Assembly (NCBI RefSeq): GCF_013030985.1
Contig: NZ_WPYP01000008.1
Location: 186,001-250,000 of the forward strand
Length of the DNA: 64,000 bases
Direction: 5' to 3'
Source: Ruegeria arenilitoris
GTDB taxonomy: Bacteria; Pseudomonadota; Alphaproteobacteria; Rhodobacterales; Rhodobacteraceae
Shown one piece after another: positions 38,139-47,358 of this stretch. The notes below the pieces were generated by a model, which was given only the letters and a program-made list of their open reading frames with translations, was not told where the DNA came from and ran no database searches. Position 1 is the first letter of the stretch. Each line of letters begins with the position of its first letter. The position numbers were made by a program, and so were the translations under genes.

Positions 38139-39113
38139 ATGAAGATCGTGATCGCAGGCGCAGGCAGTATCGGGTGCTATTGCGGGGGCCTGCTGGCCCA
38201 TGCAGGCCATGACGTGACCCTGCTGGGCCGACCGCGCATTTTGGACCCGATCGGCGACAAGGGTCTGACAGTCACGGATTTCTCAGGCCTGGACCGCCAT
38301 GTGGCCGCGCAGAACCTGACGTTGACCGAGGACGCAAGCTGTCTGGCCACAGCAGAAGCCGTGATCGTGACGGTTAAAACCAGCGCAACCGCAGAGATTA
38401 CCGACCGGATCACGCAATACACGCCGATAACTGCTCCGGTTCTGTCCTGGCAGAACGGGATAGGTAACGCGCGGATGCTGCGTGAGACCTTGCCGGATCA
38501 CGACGTGCGCGCCGGGATGGTGCCGTTTAACGTGGTGCCCACCGACCCGGCTTGCTTTCATCGGGCGACCTCGGGCGAGATTGTTATTCAAAATGGCCCC
38601 GGTGCGTTGGGGCAAAGGCTCAGCAGCCCTGATTTGCCGGTGATTGAAAGCGATAACATCGACGCGGTGCAATGGGGCAAGCTGGTGATTAACCTCAACA
38701 ACGCGCTGAACGCGCTCTCCGGTTTGACGCTGAAAAAGCAACTACTGGACCGCAACTGGCGGCGGTTGATGGCGGATCAGATGACCGAAGCTCTGGCGGT
38801 TCTTAGGGCGGTGGGTCACCCGGTGGCCTCGACGACTCCTCTGCCTGCGTGGATGACGCCGTATGTCCTGCGCCTGCCGACGCCGATCTTTACCCGTATC
38901 GCGGCACGGATGTTGACCATCGACCCCAACGCGCGGACTTCGATGGCCTATGATCTGATGGCGGGGCGCCTGACTGAGATTGACAGCCTGCAAGGCGAAA
39001 TCATCCGCCTTGGCATGCAGTCTGGAGTGGCGACTCCGATCTGTACCAAAGTGCGGGCGCTGATCGAACAAGCGCCCGAAATCGCTCTGTCACCGGATCA
39101 GGTCAAACCTTAG
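38139..39113 (+). CDS. 2-dehydropantoate 2-reductase family protein
   Basis: A 324-aa NADPH-dependent reductase with the N-terminal Rossmann motif IVIAGAGSIGCYCGGLLAHA (residues 3-22), LSWQNGIGNARML, and the ketopantoate-reductase C-terminal helices (WGKLVINLNNALNALSGL with the catalytic Lys). It could be PanE of pantothenate synthesis or a paralogue acting on another 2-keto acid; no pan genes are adjacent, so no symbol is given. Confidence 0.85.
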   Translation: MKIVIAGAGSIGCYCGGLLAHAGHDVTLLGRPRILDPIGDKGLTVTDFSGLDRHVAAQNLTLTEDASCLATAEAVIVTVKTSATAEITDRITQYTPITAPVLSWQNGIGNARMLRETLPDHDVRAGMVPFNVVPTDPACFHRATSGEIVIQNGPGALGQRLSSPDLPVIESDNIDAVQWGKLVINLNNALNALSGLTLKKQLLDRNWRRLMADQMTEALAVLRAVGHPVASTTPLPAWMTPYVLRLPTPIFTRIAARMLTIDPNARTSMAYDLMAGRLTEIDSLQGEIIRLGMQSGVATPICTKVRALIEQAPEIALSPDQVKP

Positions 39114-39119
39114 GCGCGG

Positions 39120-40598
39120 TTAGATAAAGGCCGTCAGGAACACGAAAATCGCCGCTGACATGGCCGCAGCCGCCGGAACGGTAATAACCCAGGCGGCCAC
39201 GATGGTCATGAAATGCGAGCGACGCACCAGCTTGCGGCGCTGATGCTCTTCGCGGGCAAGCCGCTGTTCGGCGGGACGCTGGCGGTTCGTTTGCTTCCAG
39301 CGGCGGTCCGAGTGCCATTCGCGGTAGAAACCAACTCCGAACACCGCACCCACGGCGATATGGGTCGAACTGACCGGCAGACCCAGCCAGCTGGCCACAA
39401 TCACGGTGATCGCCGCCGACAGTGCCACGCAGAAGGCGCGCATCGGGTTCAGCTTGGTGATCTGGCTGCCCACCATCCGGATCAGTTTGGGGCCGAACAG
39501 GAACAGACCGAACGAAATCCCGAATGCGCCAATTACCATCACCCAGCTTGGGATCGCCACTTTCGAGACAAAATCGCCAAATTCCGCCGTATGCACGATC
39601 GCGGCCAGAGGGCCAACCGCGTTGGCCACGTCATTGGCGCCGTGGGCGAAGCTGAGGAAGGTGGCCGAGATCACCAAAGGCAAACCAAACAGTGTTTTTA
39701 CGGACTTGGTGCGGTTTTCCAAACCTTCGGATTTGCGCCGCACCCACGGCACTGTCACCGACCAAACCAGCAGGCCCGAGGCCAGGCCGATCAGCAGGGC
39801 CATCTCAAGCTCGATCTTTACGATCCGTTTCAGGCCCTTGACGGACAGATAGGTGGCAAACGCCGCCGCCATGACAGCGACAAGGATCGGAACCCATCGG
39901 CGCGCGGCGGCGATTTTGTCATCCTGATATTGGATCTTGGATTTGATCAGCGCCAGAAAGCCCGCCGCGATCACCCCGCCCAATACCGGTGAGATCACCC
40001 AGCTTGCGGCGATGGCGCTCATTGTGCCCCAGCTGACGGCACTCAGGCCCGCCGCGGCGATGCCTGCGCCCATCACACCACCCACGACCGAGTGCGTGGT
40101 CGAAACCGGTGCGCCGACCCAGGTGGCAAGGTTAACCCACATCGCCGACGAAATCAGCGCGGCCATCATTGCCCAGATAAATACCTCGCTGTTTTGAACC
40201 GAGGCCGGGTCGATAATCCCCTTTGAAATGGTCGAGACCACATCCCCACCCGCCAGCAACGCGCCTGCGCTTTCGGCAAGGGCGGCAATGACGATCGCGC
40301 CACCCATGGTCAGGGCATTGGCTCCAACCGCCGGGCCCATGTTGTTGGCCACATCGTTGGCGCCGATATTGACGGCCATATAGGCGCCGAAAACCGCTGC
40401 CGCGACAACGATCAACCCGCCATCTGCCTGTCCGAAAAACATGGCTGCAGACAGGCCGGCCAGCGCGATAAAGGCCAGCGCGATGCCGGGCGCCAGCATT
40501 GGGCGCGCCACGTGGACACTCGCATTTTCGACACGCGAGATACGGTGCAGGTCGCTGTCCAGCGCCTGCCAACGGGTTTTTGTAGTCATGTTCGACAT
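39120..40598 (-). CDS. PiT-family inorganic phosphate transporter
   Basis: A 492-aa membrane protein with two PiT repeats, each bearing GANDVAN (VNIGANDVANNMGPAVGANA; LSFAHGANDVANAVGPLA), plus APVSTTHSVVGGVMG and LPVSSTHIAVGAVFG. These are low-affinity proton- or sodium-coupled phosphate carriers. A hydrophilic loop (KQTNRQRPAEQRL) sits before the last helix. No convincing Pho box was found upstream. Confidence 0.93.
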   Translation of the reverse strand: MSNMTTKTRWQALDSDLHRISRVENASVHVARPMLAPGIALAFIALAGLSAAMFFGQADGGLIVVAAAVFGAYMAVNIGANDVANNMGPAVGANALTMGGAIVIAALAESAGALLAGGDVVSTISKGIIDPASVQNSEVFIWAMMAALISSAMWVNLATWVGAPVSTTHSVVGGVMGAGIAAAGLSAVSWGTMSAIAASWVISPVLGGVIAAGFLALIKSKIQYQDDKIAAARRWVPILVAVMAAAFATYLSVKGLKRIVKIELEMALLIGLASGLLVWSVTVPWVRRKSEGLENRTKSVKTLFGLPLVISATFLSFAHGANDVANAVGPLAAIVHTAEFGDFVSKVAIPSWVMVIGAFGISFGLFLFGPKLIRMVGSQITKLNPMRAFCVALSAAITVIVASWLGLPVSSTHIAVGAVFGVGFYREWHSDRRWKQTNRQRPAEQRLAREEHQRRKLVRRSHFMTIVAAWVITVPAAAAMSAAIFVFLTAFI

Positions 40599-40689
40599 GG
40601 GATTTTGCGGCTTACTTAATTTGACACACGCGGCTAGACGGTTTCACCCGTCTGGGCAACCGCTTTGTCATCAAATTTTCGCGAAACTG

Positions 40690-41148
40690 TTACAGTTGGA
40701 GCAGTATGTCGCGCAATTCCGGCTCGTTGACGCGTTCGGCCGCCGTCGCAGGTGATACCCAGACCCGTTTGCGCGCCCCCGCTTCGGGAAAATCATCCAA
40801 AAGGTCCTGAACGTCGATCCGATAAACACTAGTCAGTACCTGCAGGGCCGTGCCGTCTTTCAGGATTTTATCATAGGTAAATTGGCCAATCGGCTCTTTG
40901 GCGGGGCCGGGTGCACGCACGCCAGCTTCTTCCCACGCCTCCTGCAGGGCGGTTTCGGCACCGTCCTTGCCATCAATCGGCCAGCCCTTGGGGATGATCC
41001 AGCGCCCGGTATCGCGGCTGGTGATCAGCAGAACCTCTGGCCCAATTTCGGTTTCTCGTGTGCACAGCGCTGCGAACTGCACCCGCCGGGGGCGCAGGAA
41101 AATGGGTCGTGCAACCTCCTCCCAGATGTTTCGCAACCATTTTGTCAT
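40690..41148 (-). CDS. NUDIX hydrolase (DIPP-like), second copy
   Basis: A 152-aa NUDIX protein with PKGWPIDGKDGAETALQEAW then EEAGV (about residues 53-77). The box, preceding WIIPKGW and following QFTYDKILKDG closely parallel the 7809-8273 protein, making them paralogues. As there, the catalytic Glu pair is kept and the first Glu of the box is changed. Substrate unknown. It is 91 bp upstream of PiT in the opposite order (same strand, earlier end at 40690), with a short hairpin AGACGG/CCGTCT between. Confidence 0.85.
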   Translation of the reverse strand: MTKWLRNIWEEVARPIFLRPRRVQFAALCTRETEIGPEVLLITSRDTGRWIIPKGWPIDGKDGAETALQEAWEEAGVRAPGPAKEPIGQFTYDKILKDGTALQVLTSVYRIDVQDLLDDFPEAGARKRVWVSPATAAERVNEPELRDILLQL

Positions 41149-41299
41149 AATCTATTCTTCTGTTCGCACGTTAATGTAGAGCCGCAGAGATATAACAACA
41201 AAAAGCTGCATCTTCAATGAGCCTTTATGCACTGGAAATTCATGAGCTTCTCGTGCCAGTAAACGATTTTGACTAAACCTCTATAATCTAATCAAAAGG

Positions 41300-43753
41300 T
41301 CAATTGCGGTTTTGTCCCCGCCGTTTGGCGCGCAGGGTGGGGTCGGCCTGGGTTGGGTCTTCGGGCCAGGGATGTTTGGGGTATTGCGCGCGCATATCCT
41401 TGCGAACGTCCGCGTAAGACCCCGCCCAGAAACCCGGCAGGTCGCGAGTGATCTGGATCGGGCGTTGCGCCGGTGACAGCAGCGTGATCTTCAGCGCCTC
41501 GCCCCCAACGACAGGGTGTCGTGTAACGCCGAACAATTCTTGCAAGCGGACCGAAATTTCGGGCACCGCACCGCCGTAATCGATCGGCACCTTGCGGCCC
41601 AACGGTGTCTCAAACGACCCGGGCGCGCGGCGGTCCAGCTCTTGCGTCTGGTTCCAGTCCAGCCGGGCACGCAGGGCGGGCAGCAAGTCGAACCGCTTCC
41701 ACTCCTCGGCATTGCGCACGCCAGAGAGCATTGGCAACAGCCAATCTTCAAGGGTTTGGGTCAACCCCTCGATGGTGAAATCGGGCAAATCCACGCCTTC
41801 GGCCCGCACCAGTTCCACACGGGCGGCAAGCCGTGCTGCAGCGCCGTCCAGCCGCAGGCCAAGATCGCGCACGCCGTCCAGCATGGCCTGCGCCACGGCC
41901 TCGTCCGGGACATCCTTCCAGATGCGGTCGCTCAGAGTGATTGCGCCGAGGCGCTCTTGTTGGCGTGCTACAACCCGCCGGTCGCGCTTTGACCATTCGC
42001 AACTGTCGACCCAAGCGATCTGATCCGTGAATAGGTCGCGAATATCGCGTTCCGAGATCTGGGCTGCCATGCGTACGCGCGCCTCGCGCGGGTTGCCGTC
42101 GGTATCTGTAACCGCCAGGTAGGGCGCGGCGGCCAGCGTGTCGCTATTGTCCAGTACAACCCCTTTACCACCAGACAGAACATAGCGCGGCACATCGCCC
42201 TTGCGGCGTTGCCCGATCCGGTCAGGGTAGGCCAGCGCGGCCATCGAAGCGGCGCTCAGGTCGGTGGAGCCGCCTCGTGTGCGCAGCCGCTTGGCCTCGG
42301 CCTTGATCCGATCCACGGCGCCCGCGTTCACCTGCCAGATCCGATTGCGCTGAAACGCGCGCATGTCGCGCAGCGCTTCCAGCCGCAGCAACATATCCAC
42401 CGGAGCACCTTTGAGGGGGTCGCGTTCGGCCATCAGCGCGGCCAAAGGCGCGGCATCAGGCCCGGCGCGTACCAGCATATGCCCCAGACGCGGGTGCAGG
42501 GGTAGCGCGGCCAACGCGCGCCCGTGTTCGGTGATCCGCCCTTTGTTGTCCAGCGCGCCGAGCATGTTCAGCAGGGCTTTTGCTTCGGCCATGGTGCCTT
42601 CGGGCGGTGGTGTCAGGAACGCCAGATCGCCCGGTTCTGCGCCCCACACCGCCAGCTCCAAGGCTAGCCCGGTCAGGTCGGCGGCTTCGATCTCGGCCGG
42701 GGGGTAGGCGGCCAGAGCGCCTTCTTCGCCCTTGGACCACAATCGATAGCAGACCCCTTCGGCCACACGCCCGGCACGGCCTGCGCGTTGGGTGGCCTCT
42801 GCCCGCGTTACGCGCTCGGTCACCAGCCGCGACATGCCCGAGCCCGGATCGAACCGGGCCCGCCGGGCCTGGCCCATGTCCACCACCACGCGGATGTCGG
42901 GGATGGTCAGAGAGGTCTCGGCGATCGACGTGGCCAGCACCACTTTGCGACCGGTTTCAGCAGGCGCAATCGCTGCGCGCTGGGCGGCAAAGGGCATCGC
43001 CCCGAACAGGGGGCGCACCACGCAATCGCCGGGCAACCGCCCGGACAAAGCGGCTTCGGTCCGCCGGATTTCGCCCTCACCGGGCAGGAACACCAATACG
43101 CCCCCACCGGTTTTACGCGTGTCCCGCTCGGCCTGAATTACCAGTTCGACCAGAGCGTCCAACCGCCTTGCCTGTACCCCCAAAGGCCGGTCCAACCAGC
43201 GGGTTTCGACCGGATAGCTGCGCCCCTCGGAGGTGACCAGAGGCGCCTCCATTAGCCGCCCCACGGGTTCTGCATCCAGCGTCGCGGACATGGCCAGCAA
43301 GACCAGATCGTCCCGCAGTGCGCCGGTGACCTCAAGGCACAAAGCCAGCCCCAGATCGGCGTTCAGGGACCGTTCGTGGAATTCGTCAAAGATCACCGCA
43401 CCGATACCGGGCAGGTCAGGATCGGATTGCAGCATTCGGGTCAGGATGCCCTCGGTAACCACCTCGATCCGTGTGGATTTCGAAACCTTGGCGTCGCCAC
43501 GCACCCGGTAGCCAACCGTCTCGCCCGCGCGCTGACCCAGGGTTTCCGCCATCCGTTCGGCGGCGGCGCGTGCGGCCAGTCTGCGCGGTTCCAGCATTAC
43601 GATTTTGCCATCACACACGCCCGCCTCAAGCATCGCCAGAGGCACCCGTGTCGTCTTGCCCGCACCCGGAGGGGCCTGTAACACGGCACGGCCTGAAGCC
43701 CGGAGGGCGACAAGCAGGTCAGGGATGGCGTCGTCGATGGGCAAGCGTGTCAT
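41300..43753 (-). CDS. hrpB: ATP-dependent helicase HrpB
   Basis: An 817-aa DExH-box helicase. Walker A is QAPPGAGKTTRVPLA (about residues 26-40), the DExH box is VIFDEFHERSLNADLG, motif VI is QRAGRAGRVAEGVCYRL, and the HrpB-specific C-terminal domain includes LPVLGRK-like LGRKVPIDYGGAVPEISVRL and DLPGFWAGSYADVRKDM. The cellular role is poorly defined. The ATG at 43753 gives the canonical MTRLPIDDAIPDLL; the longer open frame upstream overlaps meaB and is rejected. Divergent from meaB. Confidence 0.93.
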   Translation of the reverse strand: MTRLPIDDAIPDLLVALRASGRAVLQAPPGAGKTTRVPLAMLEAGVCDGKIVMLEPRRLAARAAAERMAETLGQRAGETVGYRVRGDAKVSKSTRIEVVTEGILTRMLQSDPDLPGIGAVIFDEFHERSLNADLGLALCLEVTGALRDDLVLLAMSATLDAEPVGRLMEAPLVTSEGRSYPVETRWLDRPLGVQARRLDALVELVIQAERDTRKTGGGVLVFLPGEGEIRRTEAALSGRLPGDCVVRPLFGAMPFAAQRAAIAPAETGRKVVLATSIAETSLTIPDIRVVVDMGQARRARFDPGSGMSRLVTERVTRAEATQRAGRAGRVAEGVCYRLWSKGEEGALAAYPPAEIEAADLTGLALELAVWGAEPGDLAFLTPPPEGTMAEAKALLNMLGALDNKGRITEHGRALAALPLHPRLGHMLVRAGPDAAPLAALMAERDPLKGAPVDMLLRLEALRDMRAFQRNRIWQVNAGAVDRIKAEAKRLRTRGGSTDLSAASMAALAYPDRIGQRRKGDVPRYVLSGGKGVVLDNSDTLAAAPYLAVTDTDGNPREARVRMAAQISERDIRDLFTDQIAWVDSCEWSKRDRRVVARQQERLGAITLSDRIWKDVPDEAVAQAMLDGVRDLGLRLDGAAARLAARVELVRAEGVDLPDFTIEGLTQTLEDWLLPMLSGVRNAEEWKRFDLLPALRARLDWNQTQELDRRAPGSFETPLGRKVPIDYGGAVPEISVRLQELFGVTRHPVVGGEALKITLLSPAQRPIQITRDLPGFWAGSYADVRKDMRAQYPKHPWPEDPTQADPTLRAKRRGQNRN

Positions 43754-43883
43754 GCAGGCTTTATCCGCCAACCGTTCGGCAAGGTCCAGTTCCGACAGGC
43801 TGCGGCAATTCTCATGGTGCTTGGCACTGGACAAACCCCGTTCCGCTACGCCATCAAGGCGAAAATCGGGTAGGGGAACGCGC

Positions 43884-44873
43884 ATGAACACCGCTGAGCT
43901 GGGCGACAGGATTTTGAATGGCGAGCGCCGTGCGCTGGCTCGTGCGATCACTCTGGTCGAAAGCGGCCGCGAAGACCACCGGGCGCAGGCGACCGAGTTG
44001 CTGGCCCATGTCGCCAAGTCCCAGCGGCAATCGCTGCGCATCGGTCTGTCGGGAACGCCGGGTGTGGGCAAGTCTACCTTTATCGAGAGCTTCGGCATGA
44101 TGCTGATCGGGCAGGGGCTGCGGGTGGCGGTTCTGGCGGTCGATCCCAGCTCGGCCCGGTCGGGTGGCTCGATTCTGGGTGACAAAACCCGGATGGAGCG
44201 CCTGAGCCGCGAGAAAAACGCCTTTATCCGCCCGTCCCCCAGCCAGTCGCATTTGGGCGGTGTCGCGCGCCGCACGCGCGAGGCGATTGCTCTGTGCGAG
44301 GCGGCCGCTTTCGACGTGGTGCTGATCGAAACCGTTGGTGTGGGTCAGTCGGAAACCGTAGTGTCCGAGATGTCGGACCTGTTCCTGCTGCTGCTGGCAC
44401 CGGCGGGTGGCGACGAGTTGCAGGGCGTCAAACGCGGCATCATGGAAATGGCCGACATGATTCTGGTCAACAAGGCGGACGGAGACCTGAAGGCCACCGC
44501 CACCCGCACCTGTGCCGATTACGCCGGCGCCCTGCGCCTGTTGCGCAAACGCCCACAGGATCCGGAAGGGTTCCCCAAGGCCATAACGGTCTCGGCGGTT
44601 GAAGAACACGGGCTCGAGGGCGCGTGGGCCGAAATGCAGTCCCTCACTCAATCGCGCCGGGACAGCGGCCACTGGGACGCGAACCGGTCGGAGCAGGCGC
44701 AATACTGGTTCGAGCAAGAGGTGCGCGCGGCCCTTCTGGCGCAATTGTCCACCGCTCAGGCGCGGGCGGAAATGGAGCAATTGGGCGCACAAGTGCGGGC
44801 AGGTGGGTTGAGTCCGTCGGCGGCTGCAGAATCCATGCTGTCGTCACTTATACCCGTTAGACGTTCTGGCTGA
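43884..44873 (+). CDS. meaB: methylmalonyl-CoA mutase-associated GTPase MeaB/ArgK
   Basis: A G-protein chaperone that guards B12-dependent acyl-CoA mutases. The 329-aa product has Walker A LSGTPGVGKSTFIE (G1, residues 55-68), the switch ETVGVGQSE, and the NKADGD base-recognition motif. TAGGGGA precedes the ATG at 43884. No mutase gene is adjacent, so the client (methylmalonyl- or ethylmalonyl-CoA mutase) lies elsewhere. Confidence 0.93.
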   Translation: MNTAELGDRILNGERRALARAITLVESGREDHRAQATELLAHVAKSQRQSLRIGLSGTPGVGKSTFIESFGMMLIGQGLRVAVLAVDPSSARSGGSILGDKTRMERLSREKNAFIRPSPSQSHLGGVARRTREAIALCEAAAFDVVLIETVGVGQSETVVSEMSDLFLLLLAPAGGDELQGVKRGIMEMADMILVNKADGDLKATATRTCADYAGALRLLRKRPQDPEGFPKAITVSAVEEHGLEGAWAEMQSLTQSRRDSGHWDANRSEQAQYWFEQEVRAALLAQLSTAQARAEMEQLGAQVRAGGLSPSAAAESMLSSLIPVRRSG

Positions 44874-44972
44874 TTGTTACGCGACGGACACTCGGACTGA
44901 AGCCGGGGTTATGAACTGACGGTGGCGCGGAAACGTGTTAGTCTGGCCTCCTGAAGTATTGGACCAGTCCGA

Positions 44973-46157
44973 ATGCCCAGAATAGTTGGGACAAATAACG
45001 ACGACGATATCGACGTCACAGACAACAGCGGGACCCTGAACGGGAATCCGCAGGGGTCTCCCATTGACAATATCCGGGGGCGGGGCGGTGACGATGACAT
45101 AGATGTCACCAACAGTGTCATCGCCGACAACGTGCTCGGCAATGCCGGAAGTGACACCATAACCGTTACCAACAGCACCGTTGGCGGTCGCGTTGCATCG
45201 GGGGCGGATGCTGATACCGTTGACATTACTGGCTCGACCGTCGGGTCCATTCGGCTGGGCGGTGGTGACGACACCCTGAATTTCAGCAGTACGTCCGTTG
45301 GGGGCGATATTCGCGGTGGTAACGGAACGGACACGCTGAACCTGCCCGTCGGGACCGTGATCAATGACAGTGTTTTCGGCACCATCACGGTTGAGGATGG
45401 CGTCGGCTATTCATTGTCCAGCGGCACCTTTACCCTGCCGTCCGGCATCGTCGTCACGTATTCGGCGTTCGAAAACGGCTCGGGCGTTCCATGTTTTACC
45501 CGTGACACGTCTATTCTTACTCAGGCCGGAAAGCACCCGATTCAAGAGCTGCAGATCGGGGATATGATCCCCACCATGGAGCACGGGCTGCAAAGCATCC
45601 GGTGGATTGGTCGCCGCGGGTTCGACCGGGCCGCGTTGCTGAACAATCCACGCCTTTGGCCGGTTCGCATTCTGGCCGGGGCGCTGGGCAACGGGTTGCC
45701 CCGGCGGGACCTGCTGGTCTCGCGCCAACACAGGATGCTGGTGCAGTCGAAAATCGCGGAACGCATGTTCGGCACATCCGAGGTGCTGATCCCGGCAATC
45801 AAGCTGACCGTCTTGTCGGGGATCTTCGTCGATGAAACCGTGGCAGGGGTAGAGTATTTTCACCTGTTGTTTGATCGCCATCAGGTGATCTTTGCCGAAG
45901 ACGCCCCGACCGAAAGCCTCTTCACCGGCTCTGAGGCTCTGAAGTCGCTGGGCGCGGACGCAAGGCGTGAGATTTTTGAGATTTTCCCTGAGCTGATCGA
46001 AATGCAACTGACACCAAGGCCTGCGCGCTATATCCCGCGCGGACGGCAGCAGGCGCGCCTGTTGGAACGGCACCGAAAGAACAACAAACCGCTTTTGCGG
46101 GCACAAACCTACCCGGTCAGTGACGACGGTTTAAAGAATTCCTGTGATCCGTCTTGA
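44973..46157 (+). CDS. Hint-domain protein with N-terminal beta-repeat region
   Basis: A 394-aa protein. Residues 1-145 are Asp/Gly/Thr-rich imperfect repeats (VTNSTVGGRVASGADADTVD; GSIRLGGGDDTLNFSS), resembling a beta-helix or calcium-binding roll. A Hint (hedgehog/intein) domain follows with catalytic Cys174 in GVPCFTRDTSILT, HPIQELQIGDMIPT and the block-B-like SRQHRMLV (His253). No downstream extein is present, so self-cleavage would release or cyclise the N-terminal part. Signal peptide absent; type I secretion is possible for such proteins. Confidence 0.8.
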   Translation: MPRIVGTNNDDDIDVTDNSGTLNGNPQGSPIDNIRGRGGDDDIDVTNSVIADNVLGNAGSDTITVTNSTVGGRVASGADADTVDITGSTVGSIRLGGGDDTLNFSSTSVGGDIRGGNGTDTLNLPVGTVINDSVFGTITVEDGVGYSLSSGTFTLPSGIVVTYSAFENGSGVPCFTRDTSILTQAGKHPIQELQIGDMIPTMEHGLQSIRWIGRRGFDRAALLNNPRLWPVRILAGALGNGLPRRDLLVSRQHRMLVQSKIAERMFGTSEVLIPAIKLTVLSGIFVDETVAGVEYFHLLFDRHQVIFAEDAPTESLFTGSEALKSLGADARREIFEIFPELIEMQLTPRPARYIPRGRQQARLLERHRKNNKPLLRAQTYPVSDDGLKNSCDPS

Positions 46158-46276
46158 CCCTTCCTGCGATTCCCACTACACGCATCCAACCAGTTTTCGG
46201 GCGCGACTTCGGGTTGCGCCCCTTGTGATTTGGCCGCGGGTATCATGCCCGGCCTCCAGAAACAAAGGAAGAAACC

Positions 46277-46564
46277 ATGTCGCGCCGTTGCGAACTGACC
46301 GGAAAAGGCCCGATGACTGGCAACAATGTCAGCCATGCCAAAAACAGAACTCGTCGTCGTTTTCTGCCGAACCTGAACGACGTCACCCTGCAGTCCGAAA
46401 CTCTGGGCCGTGGCGTCAAGCTGCGCATCTCGGCTGCTGCTCTGCGTTCGGTTGACCACCGCGGTGGTCTGGACGCGTTCCTGGCCAAAGCCAAGGACGA
46501 AGAGCTGTCGGCAAACGCGCTGAAAGTGAAGAAGGAAATCGCCAAGGCACAAGCCTCGGCCTAA
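46277..46564 (+). CDS. rpmB: 50S ribosomal protein L28
   Basis: A 95-aa ribosomal protein with [20 protein letters not shown] at the N-terminus, then [16 protein letters not shown] and [20 protein letters not shown]. The length fits the alphaproteobacterial form. AAGGAAG lies upstream. A strong terminator follows. Confidence 0.97.
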   Translation: MSRRCELTGKGPMTGNNVSHAKNRTRRRFLPNLNDVTLQSETLGRGVKLRISAAALRSVDHRGGLDAFLAKAKDEELSANALKVKKEIAKAQASA

Positions 46565-46590
46565 GCCCTTTTTCCTTGCGAAGATTTCGG

Positions 46591-46623
46591 CCCTGTACCG
46601 CAAGGTGCAGGGTCTTTTCTTTC
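46591..46623 (+). terminator. intrinsic terminator of rpmB
   Basis: CCCTGTACC-GCAA-GGTGCAGGG (46591-46612) forms a 9-bp stem with one G-T pair and a GNRA-type loop, followed by TCTTTTCTTT. Confidence 0.9.
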
Positions 46624-46735
46624 ATGGCCTGTTCTCAAAATGGAACTAAAATTCCCTCGTTGGTGACATTGTTCACATACACTTTGCTCTGCCTGTTTTA
46701 TGTTTAGTCATATTCATCTGGCGGAGTTCTATCTC

Positions 46736-46885
46736 ATGTCTTTCAAACTATCTGATTATCTCTCCCTGTTGGCTGCCTTTTTTGGCAAGACGTTTGGGAC
46801 ATGCTTTCGGATGCAACGACAGGTGAACAGGTTGCATACGAGCCTGACCAAAGGGTCTGTCAAACGTCCCGGTGTGGACGGCTGA
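46736..46885 (+). CDS. possible small ORF upstream of the copper module
   Basis: A 49-codon frame (MSFKLSDYLSLLAAFFGKTF then a basic tail ending KRPGVDG) with CGGAG 8-9 nt before the ATG. It has one hydrophobic patch and no recognised family. It may be spurious: composition is AT-richer than nearby genes. The surrounding 46624-46967 stretch otherwise holds only promoter-like sequence and a 7-bp hairpin (46932-46953) just before the DUF2946 start. Confidence 0.25.
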   Translation: MSFKLSDYLSLLAAFFGKTFGTCFRMQRQVNRLHTSLTKGSVKRPGVDG

Positions 46886-46967
46886 CACCAAACCCAACTT
46901 TGAGGGCTTCGGGCGTATCCGATTGCGCTTGAAGCCCGCTTTGCGCCGGGCTTATATCTGGCGCAGG

Positions 46968-47318
46968 ATGAAGACCGTTCTGAACAGATTCCTGCCTTTG
47001 GCACTTTCGCTGCTCGTCATATTGACGGGGCAGGGTGTGGCTGCGTCGCGTGGAATGGACAGAGCGGTGGGGCAGATGGTGCTGTGCACTGGCTCGGGTC
47101 CTGTGGTGGTCTATATGGACGCCGAAGGCCAACCGGCGCACCCTCCGCATTTCTGCCCGGATTATGCTCTGACCCTGTTGGGCGCGATTGCAGTTTCGGG
47201 CCCCGAACTGCCTGTGGTTCCGGAGGCCGGTCGGCCAGCCCCCTTGCGCAAGGCAGACAATCTGATTGCCCTTCCGGTTCCTTACAGACCGGCCCGTGCG
47301 CCTCCGGTTCTGATCTGA
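46968..47318 (+). CDS. DUF2946 protein, CutF-like copper-responsive leader gene
   Basis: A 116-aa protein with a signal/TM segment (residues 8-26, FLPLALSLLVILTGQGVAA), candidate copper ligands Cys40, His58, His61 and Cys63 (QPAHPPHFCPDYAL), and a proline-rich tail PVPYRPARAPPVLI. It resembles DUF2946 proteins such as CutF of Rhodobacter capsulatus, where stalling of the exported nascent chain controls the next gene. Here the next gene, 40 bp away, is a PCuAC copper chaperone. Its last codons form one arm of a stem over that gene's initiation region. Confidence 0.75.
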   Translation: MKTVLNRFLPLALSLLVILTGQGVAASRGMDRAVGQMVLCTGSGPVVVYMDAEGQPAHPPHFCPDYALTLLGAIAVSGPELPVVPEAGRPAPLRKADNLIALPVPYRPARAPPVLI

Positions 47319-47358
47319 AACTTTACTCTTATCAGACACTTGAACAAGGAGAGGCGCA
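47297..47358 (+). promoter_or_regulatory. stem sequestering the PCuAC initiation region
   Basis: TGCGCCTC (47297-47304, within the A-P-P codons ending the DUF2946 gene) pairs perfectly with GAGGCGCA (47351-47358), which is the spacer joining the AAGGAG ribosome-binding site to the ATG at 47359. Inside it, TCTGAT (47309-47314) pairs with ATCAGA (47331-47336), extended by two pairs past a one-base bulge. A ribosome paused on the Pro codons would melt the stem. Confidence 0.6.

Noticed and set aside
40599..40689. Pho box upstream of the PiT phosphate transporter
   Set aside because: TTTGTCAT and CTGTTACA are present, but their spacing and orientation do not fit tandem Pho boxes.
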